Shown here: piece after piece, positions 1 through 11,473 of the stretch
Position numbering within the stretch: position 1 is the first letter of the stretch
How the letters are laid out: every line of letters starts with the position of its first letter
NCBI GenBank assembly: GCA_964007475.1
Contig: OZ023274.1
Coordinates: 30,187,250 to 30,251,249 of the forward strand
Direction: 5' to 3'
Length of the DNA: 64,000 nucleotides
DNA from: Hybos culiciformis
Lineage: Eukaryota > Arthropoda > Insecta > Diptera > Hybotidae
Translations under genes and position numbers: made by a program
Notes under the pieces: model-generated
What the model saw: only the letters and a program-made list of their open reading frames with translations
Told to the model about the DNA's origin: nothing
Databases searched by the model: none

Positions 1-311
1 ATCCACTTAATCTGATTTCTTAACTATAAATTTAATTTTCTTGTCACCCGAAATTTATGTGGAACGAATTAACCACATTCCATTCCAAATATCAAATCTA
101 AGAATAGAAAATTTTTAATTTGAAATAAATAATTTGAATTTTATGCAGTAAATCTTGATTTGAAAGTAGAAAATTTCCATTACAATTTTTTTTTTACATA
201 CTACAAAAATATTAGAGAAACATTTTGAATTTCAAACCAAAGTTAACGGGCCGGGTTAAAAGACTCCGCGGGCCGGATGATGGCCCGCGGGCCGTTGGTT
301 GGACAGCACTG
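1..311. mobile_element. hAT element terminus (one end; rest lies outside the window)
   Basis: The stretch 241-311 is GC-rich in an AT-rich setting and contains CGCGGGCC and GGCCCGCGG. Read on the minus strand it begins CAGTGCTGTCCAACC and continues into GGCCCGCGGGCC. This CAGTG(C/G)TGTCCAA plus GGCCCGCGGGCC layout is typical of hAT termini of the Charlie/ZBED5-like group. Positions 1-240 are AT-rich with no ORF and may be the element's interior. The other end and its 8-bp target duplication would lie left of position 1, so they cannot be checked. Confidence 0.55.
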
Positions 312-603
312 GTCTAAACTATTAATTTTTGGCATTCTAAAAAAAGAACAAAAATGTATACGAGCTAAGGTACACAATAGATAGAGATTTCAAAATTTCA
401 ACTAAGGTTAATATCGGAAAAATGTATTAATATTATTTCACAATGATCGTCGATATTTTTTATTAATTGACTAAAAGCTCTTGGGGAAAAAATTAATGGC
501 TTACCTTTTTCTATTCCATATATATATACATGTAAGTGTACTATAGGTTTATTTTTCACGTCCTCACACAACAAAATTTTTTTATTTTAAAAATATACTA
601 ATA
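312..603. other. AT-rich spacer, nothing recognised
   Basis: No ORF and no recognisable repeat boundary apart from the TA at 602-603 that borders the next element. A short (TA)n run lies near 520. Confidence 0.5.
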
Positions 604-2038
604 GTACGTTCAGTAAGTACAGATTGTCCGTAGCTAAGGAATTCCCTTTTCTGCAAAATCCTGCAAATAACTTTTGCAAACCCCTACGATAAGGACAGCT
701 GTGACATTTCATTTTAAAATCATATACATTAAAAAAATTTATATGGGCCTATTAAAATGTGTCATTTGTTGTATTTCAGATTTTGAAGAATAATTTGTAA
801 CATTTATTAATAATATGCTTATATTTTGTTCAAGCAAATACAAATTTAATAAAATTTCAAAAATTCTGCATTTTTTTAAATGTTTTTAAGCTAACACATA
901 CAATTTATGAAAAATAAAAATGAATTCAAATTGTTTAGTAAAATGCATGAACAAAAAATGAGTGAATGTGTTTTTTAATGTTGCCTCTTTAATATCTTAT
1001 TAATAAATCAACTACATTTTATCTTTTATAAAATAATCAATTTATTTAGTTTGAAGGTTCTAGATCGAATGAATGAAATATAAAATGTTACTAGGATGAT
1101 AAATATAAAATATTTATATTGTATTATACAAGGAAATATACAGGTTATTGGTTACTTTGTTACACTCCAACATTTATTTTTACGTATATTTCTGTTTCCT
1201 ACTCTGTATTGAATCATGCTGAGGTTCTTGCAAGTTCTTTAATATAGAGTACTTTTTAAATAAGATCCTGTCTCACTTCAACATGAATTATTACTTCCAA
1301 TTCACTAGTGATTCACCGATGAAAAAGTATTTCTATTTCTGAAACTAGTGTCATGCCATTGGTGAAAAAATATTAAAAGCACAAAGCACCTGATGTCTTA
1401 TTAACATTATGCCTTCTTTACGAAGTTTCTTAATTTTTTCTTGTTGTAGCGAATTTTTATTTAAAAGTTAAAATGTTTGATATCTCGAAAACTAAGGAAG
1501 ATATCGAAAATATCGAATATTTTTATTTAATTTGCATAATAGATTGAAAAAAAATCATCATAAAGGAAGCAAAATAGCTATGTAGTAAAATGTAAACAAG
1601 AACTCGGTATAAACCTTTTTAAAGTATATGGGTTGAACTAAATTTGATAAAATATGTAAATAAAATTAAAAATTTTATATGTTTATTTAAAATTTTGTAT
1701 TTTATTAAAATAAAAATATAAAATTTCAAATTTTATTTAGGAAAACAAAAAATGTTGTTAAAATTAACTTTTTTTTTGTTTGTTTTTAATCAAAATTATC
1801 AATGTCCTTAGCTAAGGCCAACTAAAAAGTACTCCCAGAATACGGACTATTATGGGAAATTATAAAATTTCCCTTTGCAGAAGTTTTGAGGTAGGATTGC
1901 ATTACTGAACGATTTTTTGTAGAAATTGTCTCTATTTAAGGACTTTAGCTGTCAGATTTTGTCTTTCACAAACTTCAGATTGTCTGCAACGTAGGATTTT
2001 GTGACTAGCTAAGGACAATCTGTACTTACTGAACGTAC
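604..2038. mobile_element. TA-flanked inverted-repeat element (Tc1/mariner-type, non-autonomous)
   Basis: The left end begins GTACGTTCAGTAAGTACAGA at 604. The minus strand of the right end, ending at 2038, begins with the same 20 bases and continues ATTGTCC(T/G)TAGCTA, giving terminal inverted repeats of about 35 bp. Both ends are bordered by TA (602-603 and 2039-2040), as expected for Tc1/mariner-type insertion. The interior has no coding capacity. Short words such as GCTAAGG recur inside (near 635, 1810 and 2008). A diverged relative of its right arm lies near 26680-26720 (TTATGGGAAATTxxAAATTTC then CTTTGCAGAA). Confidence 0.75.
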
Positions 2039-2394
2039 TATAAATAATCAAATTTTTGATCTTAATTTTTGGTTAACTTTCTTCAATGAATTTTTTTGCC
2101 AGTAATGATAATAATAAATTCTAAATTTTTATTTATTATTGATATTGTGCAATATTTATTTTTTCTATGTATTTGTATTTTGTGTATGCAGTAATATGCA
2201 TGCACAGATTTTTTTTGTGAGTATAATAAAAACAAAATAGAGAAATTTTATATTCTCTATTTTTTTGGGATATCAATAATTATGAAAAAAAATAAAAAAT
2301 TCAATTTGTATAATTTGTATGGGACTAAAATTTCTAGATATACATATTTTTTGAAATAACATTCTCATAAATAAAATTCTAGAATAATCAGCCA

Positions 2395-2660
2395 AAAAAA
2401 TTAAAGCAAATCCACCTCTTCTATATTCCACATTAAATCCAGATAATAACTCAGATTCTCCCTCAGCAAAATCAAAAGGAGTTCGATTAGTCTTTGGAGA
2501 TTCGTTTTCAATTCGCACCTCGAGAATGTGGAATGCTCTCCCTTCAAAATTGTTCCCTACAGCTGGCGGACGTTTCATTTACAACTTGCGCCGCTTTAAG
2601 AAGAGTGTAAACGATTACCTAGTGATTTGGTAACTTTTATAAAAACTAAACCTAAAATAA
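2395..2660 (+). pseudogene. LINE-B fragment, ORF2 C-terminus and 3' UTR (5' truncated)
   Basis: In the plus frame, residues around [15 protein letters not shown], then [13 protein letters not shown], closely match the C-terminus of the longer LINE copy that ends at 14607. The shared 3' UTR word CTAGTGATTTGGTAACTTT (here at about 2619-2637, there at 14673-14691) confirms a second, 5'-truncated copy of the same family. Truncation at the 5' end is the usual outcome of target-primed reverse transcription. The fragment is dead: it lacks endonuclease and reverse transcriptase. Confidence 0.8.
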
Positions 2661-3101
2661 CAAAACAGGCGTCTCGATTTCGGCGGATTGTCCTGCCCAA
2701 AGGTATTTGTCGCGACGTCCCGCTTTAGCACAAAAAATCGCGCCCAAAAGCAAATTTATAAAAAAGATTCTGTATGAAATTTAAAAATTTTCAAAAAAGA
2801 GTGAAAAGGTTTAAAGTTTACCAACTTTGCTAACTTAAATCCCACTTTGTCGTCACGTGAAAATGGAATGATTACATTGTGTCTCCACCTTGTTGTTAAC
2901 TTATTTGTTAGTTGTCATTTCTCATTTGTCAAAGAAAAATACAGTTTTTTTCAATTTTCATTTTTTCTCATCATTCTTTTCTTCGTATTTTCGTGGTTAA
3001 ATTTTTTCTTTCTTCTTTCTATTTTTTTAGTATTTTAGTCGAACTTCAATTTCAATGTTTTACCAAATGTACAAATAGAGGACAACAATAACCAACATTT
3101 T

Positions 3102-3443
3102 TTGCGTCCGACCAGCATTGACGGCCAACAATACAATTTAAGTGCTTTACCGCCTACAAAATCTATTTTCTTGTCTCGACTACATCCAGAAACGGATAAT
3201 AATATGATTTTAAAGTACCTACAGCATAAGCACAGTATCTCAACTGATAAAATAAAGTGTCATAAAATTAGTAAAACAGAAAGTAGCTCCTCTTCGTTTA
3301 GGCTAGTTATGCCAAATGAATTGTTCGATGTGCTGATATGCCCTAGCATTTGGCCAGATTTCACTTTTATCAAGGAGTTTGTGCGTTATAAGAGTCCATC
3401 TTCTCAAAGGTGTGTTGCTTCTGGTCAACTTTCAAAAAACTAA
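3102..3443 (+). pseudogene. LINE-A ORF1 C-terminal remnant
   Basis: A 113-codon open frame carries IFLSRLHPETDNNMILKYL, a CHKI segment, SFRLVMPNELFDVLICPSIW and F.KEFVRY. This arrangement (a beta-alpha-beta RRM-like fold ending in a WP...RxF-type motif) is common at the C-terminus of ORF1 proteins of insect Jockey/CR1-type LINEs, which bind element RNA. The N-terminal half, usually a zinc finger or PHD region, is absent or unrecognisable upstream. The frame overlaps the start of the endonuclease frame by about 30 bases. Confidence 0.55.
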
Positions 3444-4690
3444 TTTCCGTGTCCCTTTACTATGAAAATGTAAGGGGACTTCGTACCCTTACAAACTCAA
3501 TTTACCTAGCTTCTCAATCTTTCAATTATAATATTTTTGCATTTACCGAGACATGGCTGCATCAGGGTATCCTCAATAACGAGCTGTTTTCTTCAGACTT
3601 TCAAGTATTTAGAAAGGACAGACACCCTTTTTCTTCCTATGTTCCTCCTGTGGGAGGCGGTGTCCTTGCAGTGGATGCTTTTTTTGATGCTAATTCTGTG
3701 TCTTTACCTCAGTCAGATGATCTGGAGTTGATTTGTGTTAAAATAAAGTTAACTAAATTTTCACTGTTTCTTATAAACTGCTATGTTCCACCAGCATCTT
3801 CGTCGGATATTTACACAAAAGTATGTGAAAGTATAAATTTTGTTTCTGCTCTACTAGAACCTAATAATTCATTAATTGTCGTGGGAGATTTTAACTTGAC
3901 CCACCTCAATTGGATCCAATCTGATGAAGAGAATTTTTATGTGGCTAACCATTGTTCTTCTGGTTTAGTGTGTGAATTTTTGGATGAAGTCTCTGCTAAC
4001 TCTTTGTTCCAACTTTCCGGAGTCAAAAATTTTAGTGGGAGACAGTTGGATCTTATTTTCTCAACTGATCCCGATAACATGCATGTTCAACCTGCAGCAG
4101 TTGCTGTGGTTGGTACCGATCAGCACCATCCTCCTCTTTCTCTATCTTTTTCTCTAGAACATTTTATTAAACCTGAATATAGTAATACTTTTCGTTATAA
4201 CTTCAATAAAACTAATTTTGATCTTTTAAATTATTATTTATATTCCTCGGAATTTCAATCTTGTTTGCATACGTTGAATTTTGTCGAAAGTATTGAGAGT
4301 TTTTATCCATATATTTATTTGTATTTTTCCCTAACGGGACCACTGGTCCGTGTTACGGACGTATTTTCTTCACCGCCTTGGTATGATCGGACCTTGAAAT
4401 CTTTGAAATCTGAAAAAAATAGAGCTTGGTCCAAATATGTTTACTCTCATGATGAGCGAGATTATTGCATTTTTGTTAGCCTTTTTAATGAGTTTAAAGT
4501 TAAGCTTGAAAATTCGTACAATAGTTATGTTAGTTCAATGGGAGTGGATTTAATTTCGAACCCTAAAATTTTTTGGCGCTTTGTAAACTCTAAGCGTAAG
4601 TCTGATGAATTTCCAGTGTCGTTGAGTTATAATGATGACTGTTCTAATAACTCCGATGATATTTCCAATGTTTTTTCTTGTTTTTTTTAG
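3410..4690 (+). pseudogene. LINE-A ORF2, endonuclease domain and linker
   Basis: This 426-codon frame encodes an apurinic-like endonuclease of the EEP fold, which nicks target DNA for LINE integration. Visible motifs, in order: YYENVRGLRT (active-site N), FAFTETWL (catalytic E), GGGVLAVD, LINCYVPP, VVGDFNL (D and N of the GDFN motif), RQLDLIFS and GTDQHHPPLSL (SDHxP-like). The usual final SDH reads TDQHH here, so the catalytic pair may be displaced. After the EEP domain comes the linker toward reverse transcriptase (PWYDRTLKSLK, NPKIFWRFVNSK). The frame ends at a poly-T stretch (4674-4688), where a length change shifts it into the next segment. Confidence 0.85.
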
Positions 4691-5569
4691 AGTCATGTAC
4701 TAATGTCACAGGCTTCCAGACAGATGAAGAGTATTTTGAATATCTAGAGTCATTTCCCAGGACAACTTTCTCTGCTCTTCATATTGATGAAGAAGAGATA
4801 CTAACAACAATTTCTACCCTAACAGATGACTCCTCTCCGGGACCCGATGGCTTGCCTGCTCTCGTCTTAAAAAAATATTGCCAGCCGCTAGCTTATCTTA
4901 TCTCAATCATTTTTAACAGACCTCAGCTCAATTCCCCGACTTCTGGAAGTGCTCTTTCATTAAACCATTCCATAAAAGCGGTCCTAGATCAAATGTTAAA
5001 AATTATAGACCAATAGCTAAATTATCTGCCCTGCCCAAATTATTAAGGGTAAATCCACCACCACCAGCTTGTTAGAAGTAGTAAGCGAATCAATTACAGT
5101 AATGGAGAAAGGACTTCAAACTGATGTTATCTACACTGACTTCAGTAAAGCCTTTGATGTTCTTTCTCATGAGCTTATACTTTTTAAGCTGAAAGCTTTG
5201 GGATTTCCTCACTTGTTTTGTGGTTGGATTTCATCATACTTAACTAATAGAAAATATTTTGTTCAATTTAGACAATCTATTTCCGAAAGTTTCGTTGCCA
5301 CCTCGGGTGTCCCTCAGGGGAGTCATCTGGGCCCACTTCTGTTTATAATAGCAGTCAACGACGTTGCCAAAGTGTTGAAGCATTTTACCATAAATGCGTA
5401 CGCGGGTGATATGAAAATTCTTAAGTCTCTTAGCAATCCTTCTGATTGTGAACAGCTTCAAAGTGACCTTGACAGTTTTACGAAGTGGTGTCTTAAGAAT
5501 AATTTGATTCTTAACATTAACAAATGCCAGACCATCTCATTTACCAGAAAGTTATCCCCAATAAATTAA
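4678..5569 (+). pseudogene. LINE-A ORF2, reverse transcriptase domain (frameshifted, YADD lost)
   Basis: Two open frames (4678-5016 and 5069-5569) cover the reverse transcriptase. The first carries SPGPDGLPALVLKKY, the N-terminal RT signature. The second carries YTDFSKAFDVLSH (motif A with the first catalytic Asp), SGVPQGSHLGPLLF (motif B) and AYAGDMKI at motif C. The conserved F/YADD is YAGD here, so one of the paired catalytic aspartates is lost. Between the frames, about 5017-5068, the region normally holding the motif between fingers and palm is shortened and shifted. The copy cannot support reverse transcription. Confidence 0.85.
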
Positions 5570-5587
5570 TTTTATAGGATCGGTGAT

Positions 5588-6244
5588 TTGAGTGTATCTC
5601 GAGTTCAGGCTGTAAAGGATCTGGGTGTAATTCGTGATTGCAAGTTGGATTTCCGACAGCACGTTGGTTCGGTAGTTGGAAGAGCAAATTCTGTTTTGGG
5701 ATTTATTAAGAGATGGTCCAAGGAGTTCGACGATTCTCGCATAACTCGCTCTCTTTTTACATGCATGGTTCGACCTTTGCTTGAATTTTCTTCTCAAGTA
5801 TGGTCCCCTCATTTTGATGTTGATATTTTTAGAGTAGAATCTGTTCAAAGAAAATTTACTCGTTTTGCCCTTAGAGGTCTTCATTCTTCAAATTTGGCTG
5901 TAATTGATAACACCTTCATTTCTCATGTTCCTTATGCTGAACGTTTGCAGCAGCTCAACCTTTACTCATTAGTACGGCGCAGAGAGGTAGCTGATTTGGT
6001 GTTTTTACACCAAGTTGTTTTGGGTAATGTCTCCTCCTCGATTATACTTGGTAAAATAAATTTCCGTACAATTGGTCGGTCGTTGAGATCTGTTCAGCTC
6101 TTTGGTGTTGAGGCACATCGAACGAGCTATGGCAAAAACGAACCACGTAACAGGATGATGCGAGAGGCAAATTGTTGCGGTGATGCTTTAGATTTTAATT
6201 TGAGCAAGGAATGTTTGAAGAGTAGGTTGTATGGTGCGGAATGA
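5588..6244 (+). pseudogene. LINE-A ORF2 C-terminal region
   Basis: A 218-codon frame continues the RT thumb and C-terminus. KDLGVIRDCKLDFRQHV, GFIKRWSKEF, LVRPLLEFSSQVWSPH and QRKFTRFAL are the standard series found after the palm in Jockey/CR1-type ORF2 proteins. It is one frame away from the upstream RT segment. A short junction at 5569-5588 contains the stop and shift. Confidence 0.85.
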
Positions 6245-6643
6245 CTTGTTGGTTGTCACTGTGGGTCTGGCCTGGAGATGTATCCTTCAATTGTGATGTA
6301 TCCCTAATGACTTTCCTTTCCTTAATCCTATGTTTAAATAGAAATCTTTGATATTCTGTGATATGTATTTTTGAGTTTTTTTTTTTGAATTTTTATGTGT
6401 ATGTTTTGTATTTTTTTTTTGATATTAATTGTATTGAGTTCGATTTGAACTATATAAATAAATAAATAAACTGTTTAGTTTTATTAGCTTAGTTTTATTA
6501 TTAATTCATTAATCATTAATTTTATAAATTTTTGTATAGCAGCAAAAAATAATAAGGTAAGTTTTACATTTTACTAAATTATGTAAGCCCTATGTGTATG
6601 GAATATGTTTTTTTTGTATTTTTGGTATCGACGGATAAGAAAA

Positions 6644-8265
6644 TGGACATCAGAAATTTTTTTACTGAGCGGAACCGAACAGATACAAGAAATCAACAGT
6701 TTGAAAATTTGGAAATTGTAGAGGATACAAATAAGTAATGAAAATTGTTAAGAAGATTCTGTAAATGATGAAGGTAATGCTGTTGATGTTGATGAATCCG
6801 TATCCGATGTTGATGGTGAAAGTACAGCATCGTCAACAAACAGCTAAAAAGAAAAAACTTTCAAAGCGGCTTGTTAAATTTAATAAAAATTGGAGCAAGA
6901 ACTTTGATAGGCTCATAGCCGGCATAACCGAAAATGATGCTAAATGTTTTAAATGTTCAGTAAATTTTAAAATTGGACATGGTGGAGAAAATGATGTACT
7001 TAAACATGCTAAGCCTTAACATCATATTAGAAATTTGAAGACGAGTTTATCTTCTAAAAAAATAACTTCTTTTATACCATCAAATATTAGCCAAATAAAT
7101 GTCAGTGCAGCTGAGACAGGATTTGCATATCATGCTGTAATGCATTACCTGTCTTATTTGGCCACCGATTGTGCAGGAAAATTATTTTCTTCGTTATTTA
7201 AGGACTCAACCATTGCCAGCCAATACAGCTGCGACAAGGAAAAATTAAGAAAAAATATTTCTAAAGTGTTGTGTCCAGAGTCTAAAAAACTTCTCTTAGG
7301 CCGGTCGCACACAGAAAGAACAAAGCAGTTTTAGTCAAAAATGTTTTTGCTTTGATTTCAGTTCATTCAAAAAAGTTTTTATTTTTTCATTATTATTAAA
7401 AACATAAAGCATAAAACATAAAACAAGAATCAAGTGTTTGACTTCAAAACGACTAAACGTGCTTAAATGAGACCAAATGTGATTTAAGTTATGTGATTGA
7501 TCAGTGTGCGTCAGTCCATATACTTTGTATTGAAACACCTACATTGAGCAGTTTTAGTCAATAACGTTTTTGACTAAAACTGTTTTGCTCTTTCTGTGTG
7601 CGGCCGGCCGTAATGCGATTTAAGACATGTGATTGATCAGTGTGCGTCAGTCCATATACTTTGTATTGAAACATCTTCCTGGAGCAGTTTTAGTCAAAAA
7701 CGTTTTTGTACTAAAACTGTTTTGTTCTTTCTGTGTGCGGCCGGCCTTAAAGAATATTACCAAATCATTATATTTTTCCATCAGTACTGACGCATCTAAT
7801 AAAGGGAACTTGAAAACATTTACCATAATTGCTACTTATTTTGATAAAAACGTTGGTACAACAAGCGGTTTGTTGGAATTTTATTGTTTAGACAAGGAAA
7901 AGTCAGTTAATATAGCTGAATCGCTTATTTCAGAAATAAATTTTAACAATCTTTCTATAGATAACTTAACATCATTCTGCGCAGACAATGCAAATGTTAA
8001 CTTCGGTAAAAATCAGAGCGTAATGCAAGAATTGAAAAAAGCAAATGAAAATATTATACCGATTGGTTGTAACTGCCATATACTTTCAAATACAGTAAAA
8101 AAAGGTATTTCAGCATTGAAAAAAAATAGAAATTGATGTAATTGTTATAAAATTTTTTAATGAATTCAGTTCATCCACTAAATCCACCACAGAACTTAAA
8201 GATATGTTTGAATGGATCGGTGCCGAACGGTCAGAAATGCTTCGTCATGTGTCAACAAGATGCAA
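6644..8265 (+). pseudogene. hAT-like transposase relic (BED-type finger, ZBED/ZMYM6-like), interrupted
   Basis: The frame starts at ATG 6644 (MDIRNFFTERNR). A BED-type zinc finger follows (NWSKNFDRLI...CFKCSVNFKIGHGG...DVLKHA), then LSYLATDCAGKLFSSLF. After a 448-bp MITE insertion (7299-7746) come YFSISTDASNKGN, CADNANVNFG and GCNCHILSN. The final recognisable words are GAERSEMLRHVSTR near 8225-8260. These are hallmarks of the hAT-like transposase family related to vertebrate ZBED5/ZMYM6, where DASNKG holds the first DDE aspartate. Frameshifts or stops occur near 6735, 7017 and 8135, and the catalytic C-terminal half is missing. Whether its element ends survive is unclear. Confidence 0.75.
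7299..7746. mobile_element. MITE with TTA target duplication and duplicated right end
   Basis: The left end reads GGCCGGTCGCACACAGAAAG. The minus strand of the right end reads GGCCGGCCGCACACAGAAAG, and both continue into AACAAARCAGTTTTAGT. TTA flanks both sides (7296-7298 and 7747-7749), fitting PIF/Harbinger-type 3-bp TWA duplication. The right ~125 bp is present twice in tandem (about 7484-7612 and 7618-7746), each copy ending in the terminal repeat. The inner copy therefore makes a potential second right end. It interrupts the hAT transposase reading frame. Confidence 0.85.
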
Positions 8266-8590
8266 AAATGTTTGTTATAACCGCGAAACTCACACAAATT
8301 CCAGTTTCGCGCTTATGACCAAAAACGTTCGCGGTTATGTCAGTTCACCGCAAAAAATGCTTTAATTACTGGTATTAAATATTTAGAAAAATTGTTTTAT
8401 TTAAAATACTAATATTAATTGAATTGTGATTTTAATTTAGTACGTGGAATCTTAATGTGATATTATAATATTTATATAATAAAAAAGTTGATTAAATAGC
8501 TAAATACAATTTTTTACTTCTCATTAGGAATCAAATAAATTTATATTTTATTATGCATTTTTTTACATGCGAAAAAAACATTTAATTTAA
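8266..8590. other. AT-rich spacer with short GC-rich dyad
   Basis: 8278-8340 contains ATAACCGCGAAACT with inverted and direct partners (AGTTTCGCGCTTAT, GCGGTTAT), possibly a small foldback. The rest is AT-rich without features. Confidence 0.35.
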
Positions 8591-9355
8591 TGCTAGAGAT
8601 AGAGTCGACGTAATTCACGCGCGTATGCGCGCGTAAAAAAAATAAAAAAAACCTGTTTTTTTTACCTGTTATGCTCAACGCCGTTCACATGCAAAAAACA
8701 AAAGAGAAAAATGTCAACAATAAAATAAAAGAAAAATAAATTCAAAAAAAAAACTAATTCAATTTTAATTTCTTTTGATTAATTTTAATTTGATCTTCTT
8801 GTTAAAGAATTAATAAAAATAAAGTTATAAATTAAATAAAATACAACAATAATTACAATTTTATAATTTTTAATAAAAAAGCAAATTTTTATAAAAATTT
8901 AAAAAAATAAAAAAATAAATTCCTAATTCCCGAAATTCTGTTTGTAATATTTTTATAATGCTTTTTAATTTATTTATAACTTAATAAAACATAAAAAATT
9001 TTAATAAATTTGCAATAAATAATTATTTAATTTTTATTTTTGAATATAATTATATTTATGAACTTTTTTATTTTATTAAATAATTATTTGTTTGTAAAAA
9101 TTTTTTTTTTCTAAATACAACAAAATAAACAACACAATTTTTTTTTCTAATTACAACAAAATAAACAACTCAATTATAAACAAATGATTTCCACAATGTA
9201 CGGCGTAAAATACTGGGAAAGTTAAAATATTTCAACTTTTACGCGCGTAAGCTACGTTTTACGTCGTTGCGTATAGCCGGTCTTATACATTTTCATACAA
9301 TTTGATTTTTTACGTGCGTACACGCGCGTGAATTACGTCGACTCTATCTCTAGCA
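8591..9355. mobile_element. MITE with long terminal inverted repeats and TAA duplication
   Basis: The left end starts TGCTAGAGATAGAGTCGACG and continues TAATTCACGCGCGT. The right end, on the minus strand, starts with the same 34 bases and then diverges only slightly (GTGTACGCACGTAAAA). TAA flanks both sides (8588-8590, 9356-9358), the 3-bp duplication of PIF/Harbinger-type elements. The interior is AT-rich with no ORF. A second ACGCGCGTAAGC/ACGTCGTTGCG cluster sits just inside the right arm. Confidence 0.88.
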
Positions 9356-9358
9356 TAA

Positions 9359-10306
9359 CTTATATTCTTTACTTATAACAAAAAGTTAAATTTATAAAAT
9401 GAAAAAAATGTATCTTCCGACGATTTTTACATTTATGGGTGGGATGTAATATTTTTCCGCATATTGTCCCGCCGAACAGCTTTGAAAAACTGGAAGCCCT
9501 AGTTGATATCAAATCAAATTTTTTTAAGTAAATTTGAAGACTTCTTTTTTTTTTATTTTATACGACCGATACTTACCTTCATATTTTTAATAACAATTAA
9601 TTTAATTGAAAGGCAAATTATAAAAAGTAAAAAATTTATTATCTTTACAGTGAATTAAGTCGAGGGATCCATTTTTAAAAAAATGTTTCTGTGATTTTTG
9701 TTATCGGATTTACACTCATCGAGAAAATTAAACTTGCTAAAAACAGAGAGTCAGATCATTTTCATACAAAACTCCAATATGTCTCAAAGAAAAAGTATAC
9801 AGCAGCGTTTCTCAACGTTATGGTCGCGAAAGATTTTTAATGGGTCGTTTTAATGGAAAAATTCTATTACATATATTTTTTCAAAAATAATAAAATATTT
9901 TGATTATGTAAGTAAAATTAATCTTTACATCTATTTTCCAATAGATTGATCTGTTTCTATCATAATATTAATAGGCACTCGACCGTATCTATGTATCAAT
10001 CAGACATCTATTGGAGTTAAAATAAAATATAAAGTTTAGACTATTGGAATTTAAATATACATATGATTTAAATATATTACATATTTGACGACATAAAAAA
10101 AAATCAATGAAAAAAACATTGTAAAATTCGAAAAAAGTATTGCAAACTGCGGTAAATTTGTTGGAAAATAAAATTAATAAATGTATTTCAAAAATTTAAA
10201 TTTATTTAACTTCCGTGAATATCTCACGGATTTCGACTAGTATTGATAATTCAGTAAATCCATTGAACCAAGACTTGATGAATTATCAAATTAAGTCAGC
10301 AACAAA
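9359..10306. other. AT-rich region with a possible hAT terminus
   Basis: Mostly featureless. At 9802-9850 CAGCGTTTCTCAACG followed by GGTCGCGAAAG and GGGTCG resembles the end of a hAT (Charlie-like) element. No matching second end was found. Confidence 0.35.
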
Positions 10307-10855
10307 TAGGGTCGATGCACCACTTATTGTTAGTATAAGGAATTTTTAGTGTTCTAGAATTGTTTTTTTAATCAAACTGTTAATGTTGCATAAAACGTTA
10401 TTTGATAAAATTAAAGGTTTTTTAATATTAAATAAATTGTCATTTTCGCATTCGCATTTTCATAGGAAAAATTTGTGAAAACTCTTCATTTTCTCAATTT
10501 ATCCATTTTTCACCACTTATTGTTAGTATGTTCCTCTTATTGTTAACAAAGGTACCACTTAATGTTACAAATTTTTTTATAACTATAAATCATTAAATTT
10601 CCAAATAAAGAATAGTTTTGTTTAACTTAAATAAGCTTTATTTTTTTATTTCTAAATGAAATTAATTTTTAAAATTAAATGAAATAAATCAAAAATGATT
10701 TTATTCAGTCTTAAATAATGAAAGAAAACTTAAGCTAATGAAAAGTCAAAATTTATTTAAAAAGTGATTGTAATTCAGTATCATTATGTCAGCTGCTTTT
10801 ATTTTAATAAATGGGATGGACTCGCCGGTTTCCTTGAACAGAGGGATCTGTCTCG

Positions 10856-11470
10856 TTGCTTCTTGGAAGGGATGTTGACCTTTGCACAGCTGTCATTACC
10901 GAAAGTATTCTGTTAGAGATGAAACTTTTCATACCCCATAAAAAAGTACAAAATAAAACGAATACTAAAAATCCGTGGTTCAATGACACCTGTGCAAAGG
11001 CCGATAGGGATAATGCTTTTCGTGAGTATAAACAAAACAATTCTTTAAATTCACAGAAGCACTGGCGCGAAGTCAGGAACAGATGCAGTAAAATTTGTCG
11101 TCAGCAGAAGGTTTTGTATACCCAGAGGAAGCGTCAAGAAATATTAAACCTTCCTAAAAATAGCAGAAGCTTTTGGAGCTTCGCTAAAAGTGTACAACAA
11201 AACTTTTGTTCGCCTTCATCTTTTCCTCCCCCTGTAGATGGTGACCGGATCATATCAGATTCGGTTGGGAAGGCTAATTTGTTTGCAAAACTTTTTAGTC
11301 AAAACTCAACACTCGCAGCTTCAGCTCAAGATCCACCTGTTTTGCTTCTTCTATATATATCTTCTTTTGGAAGAGTTTACTTTAGGCAACGCGCTGTTTT
11401 AAAAGTTCTCAAGAATCTGAATATGAAAAAGTCAACTGGCCCTGATGGAATCCCGGCTGTGGTCTAACAT
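10856..11470 (+). pseudogene. LINE-B ORF2, linker and RT N-terminus
   Basis: A 203-codon frame carries NPWFNDTCAKADRDNAFREY, HWREVRNRCSKICRQQK, RSFWSFAKSVQ and KKSTGPDGIPAVV. The last is the conserved start of the RT fingers domain (K.. GPDGIP). The segment before RT matches the Jockey/CR1 linker. No endonuclease domain is upstream, so the copy is 5' truncated. The frame stops just before the ACT-flanked insertion. Confidence 0.8.
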
Positions 11471-11473
11471 ACT

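Larger units (their letters stand above)
2700..6470 (+). mobile_element. LINE-A, non-LTR retrotransposon (Jockey/CR1-like group), degenerate
   Basis: A plus-strand non-LTR element contains an ORF1 remnant (3102-3443), an endonuclease/exonuclease/phosphatase domain (3410-4690), reverse transcriptase pieces (4678-5569) and an ORF2 C-terminal region (5588-6244). A T-rich 3' UTR follows, with a short (TAAA)n tail at about 6453-6470. The exact 5' end is not visible; 2700-3100 is T-rich and may be 5' UTR. Several frameshifts and at least one internal deletion near 5045 show it is inactive. Clade assignment rests on domain order and sequence character only. Confidence 0.8.

Noticed and set aside
2273..2578. 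101-codon minus-strand frame
   Set aside because: It is antisense to the LINE-B ORF2 C-terminal fragment that reads on the plus strand.
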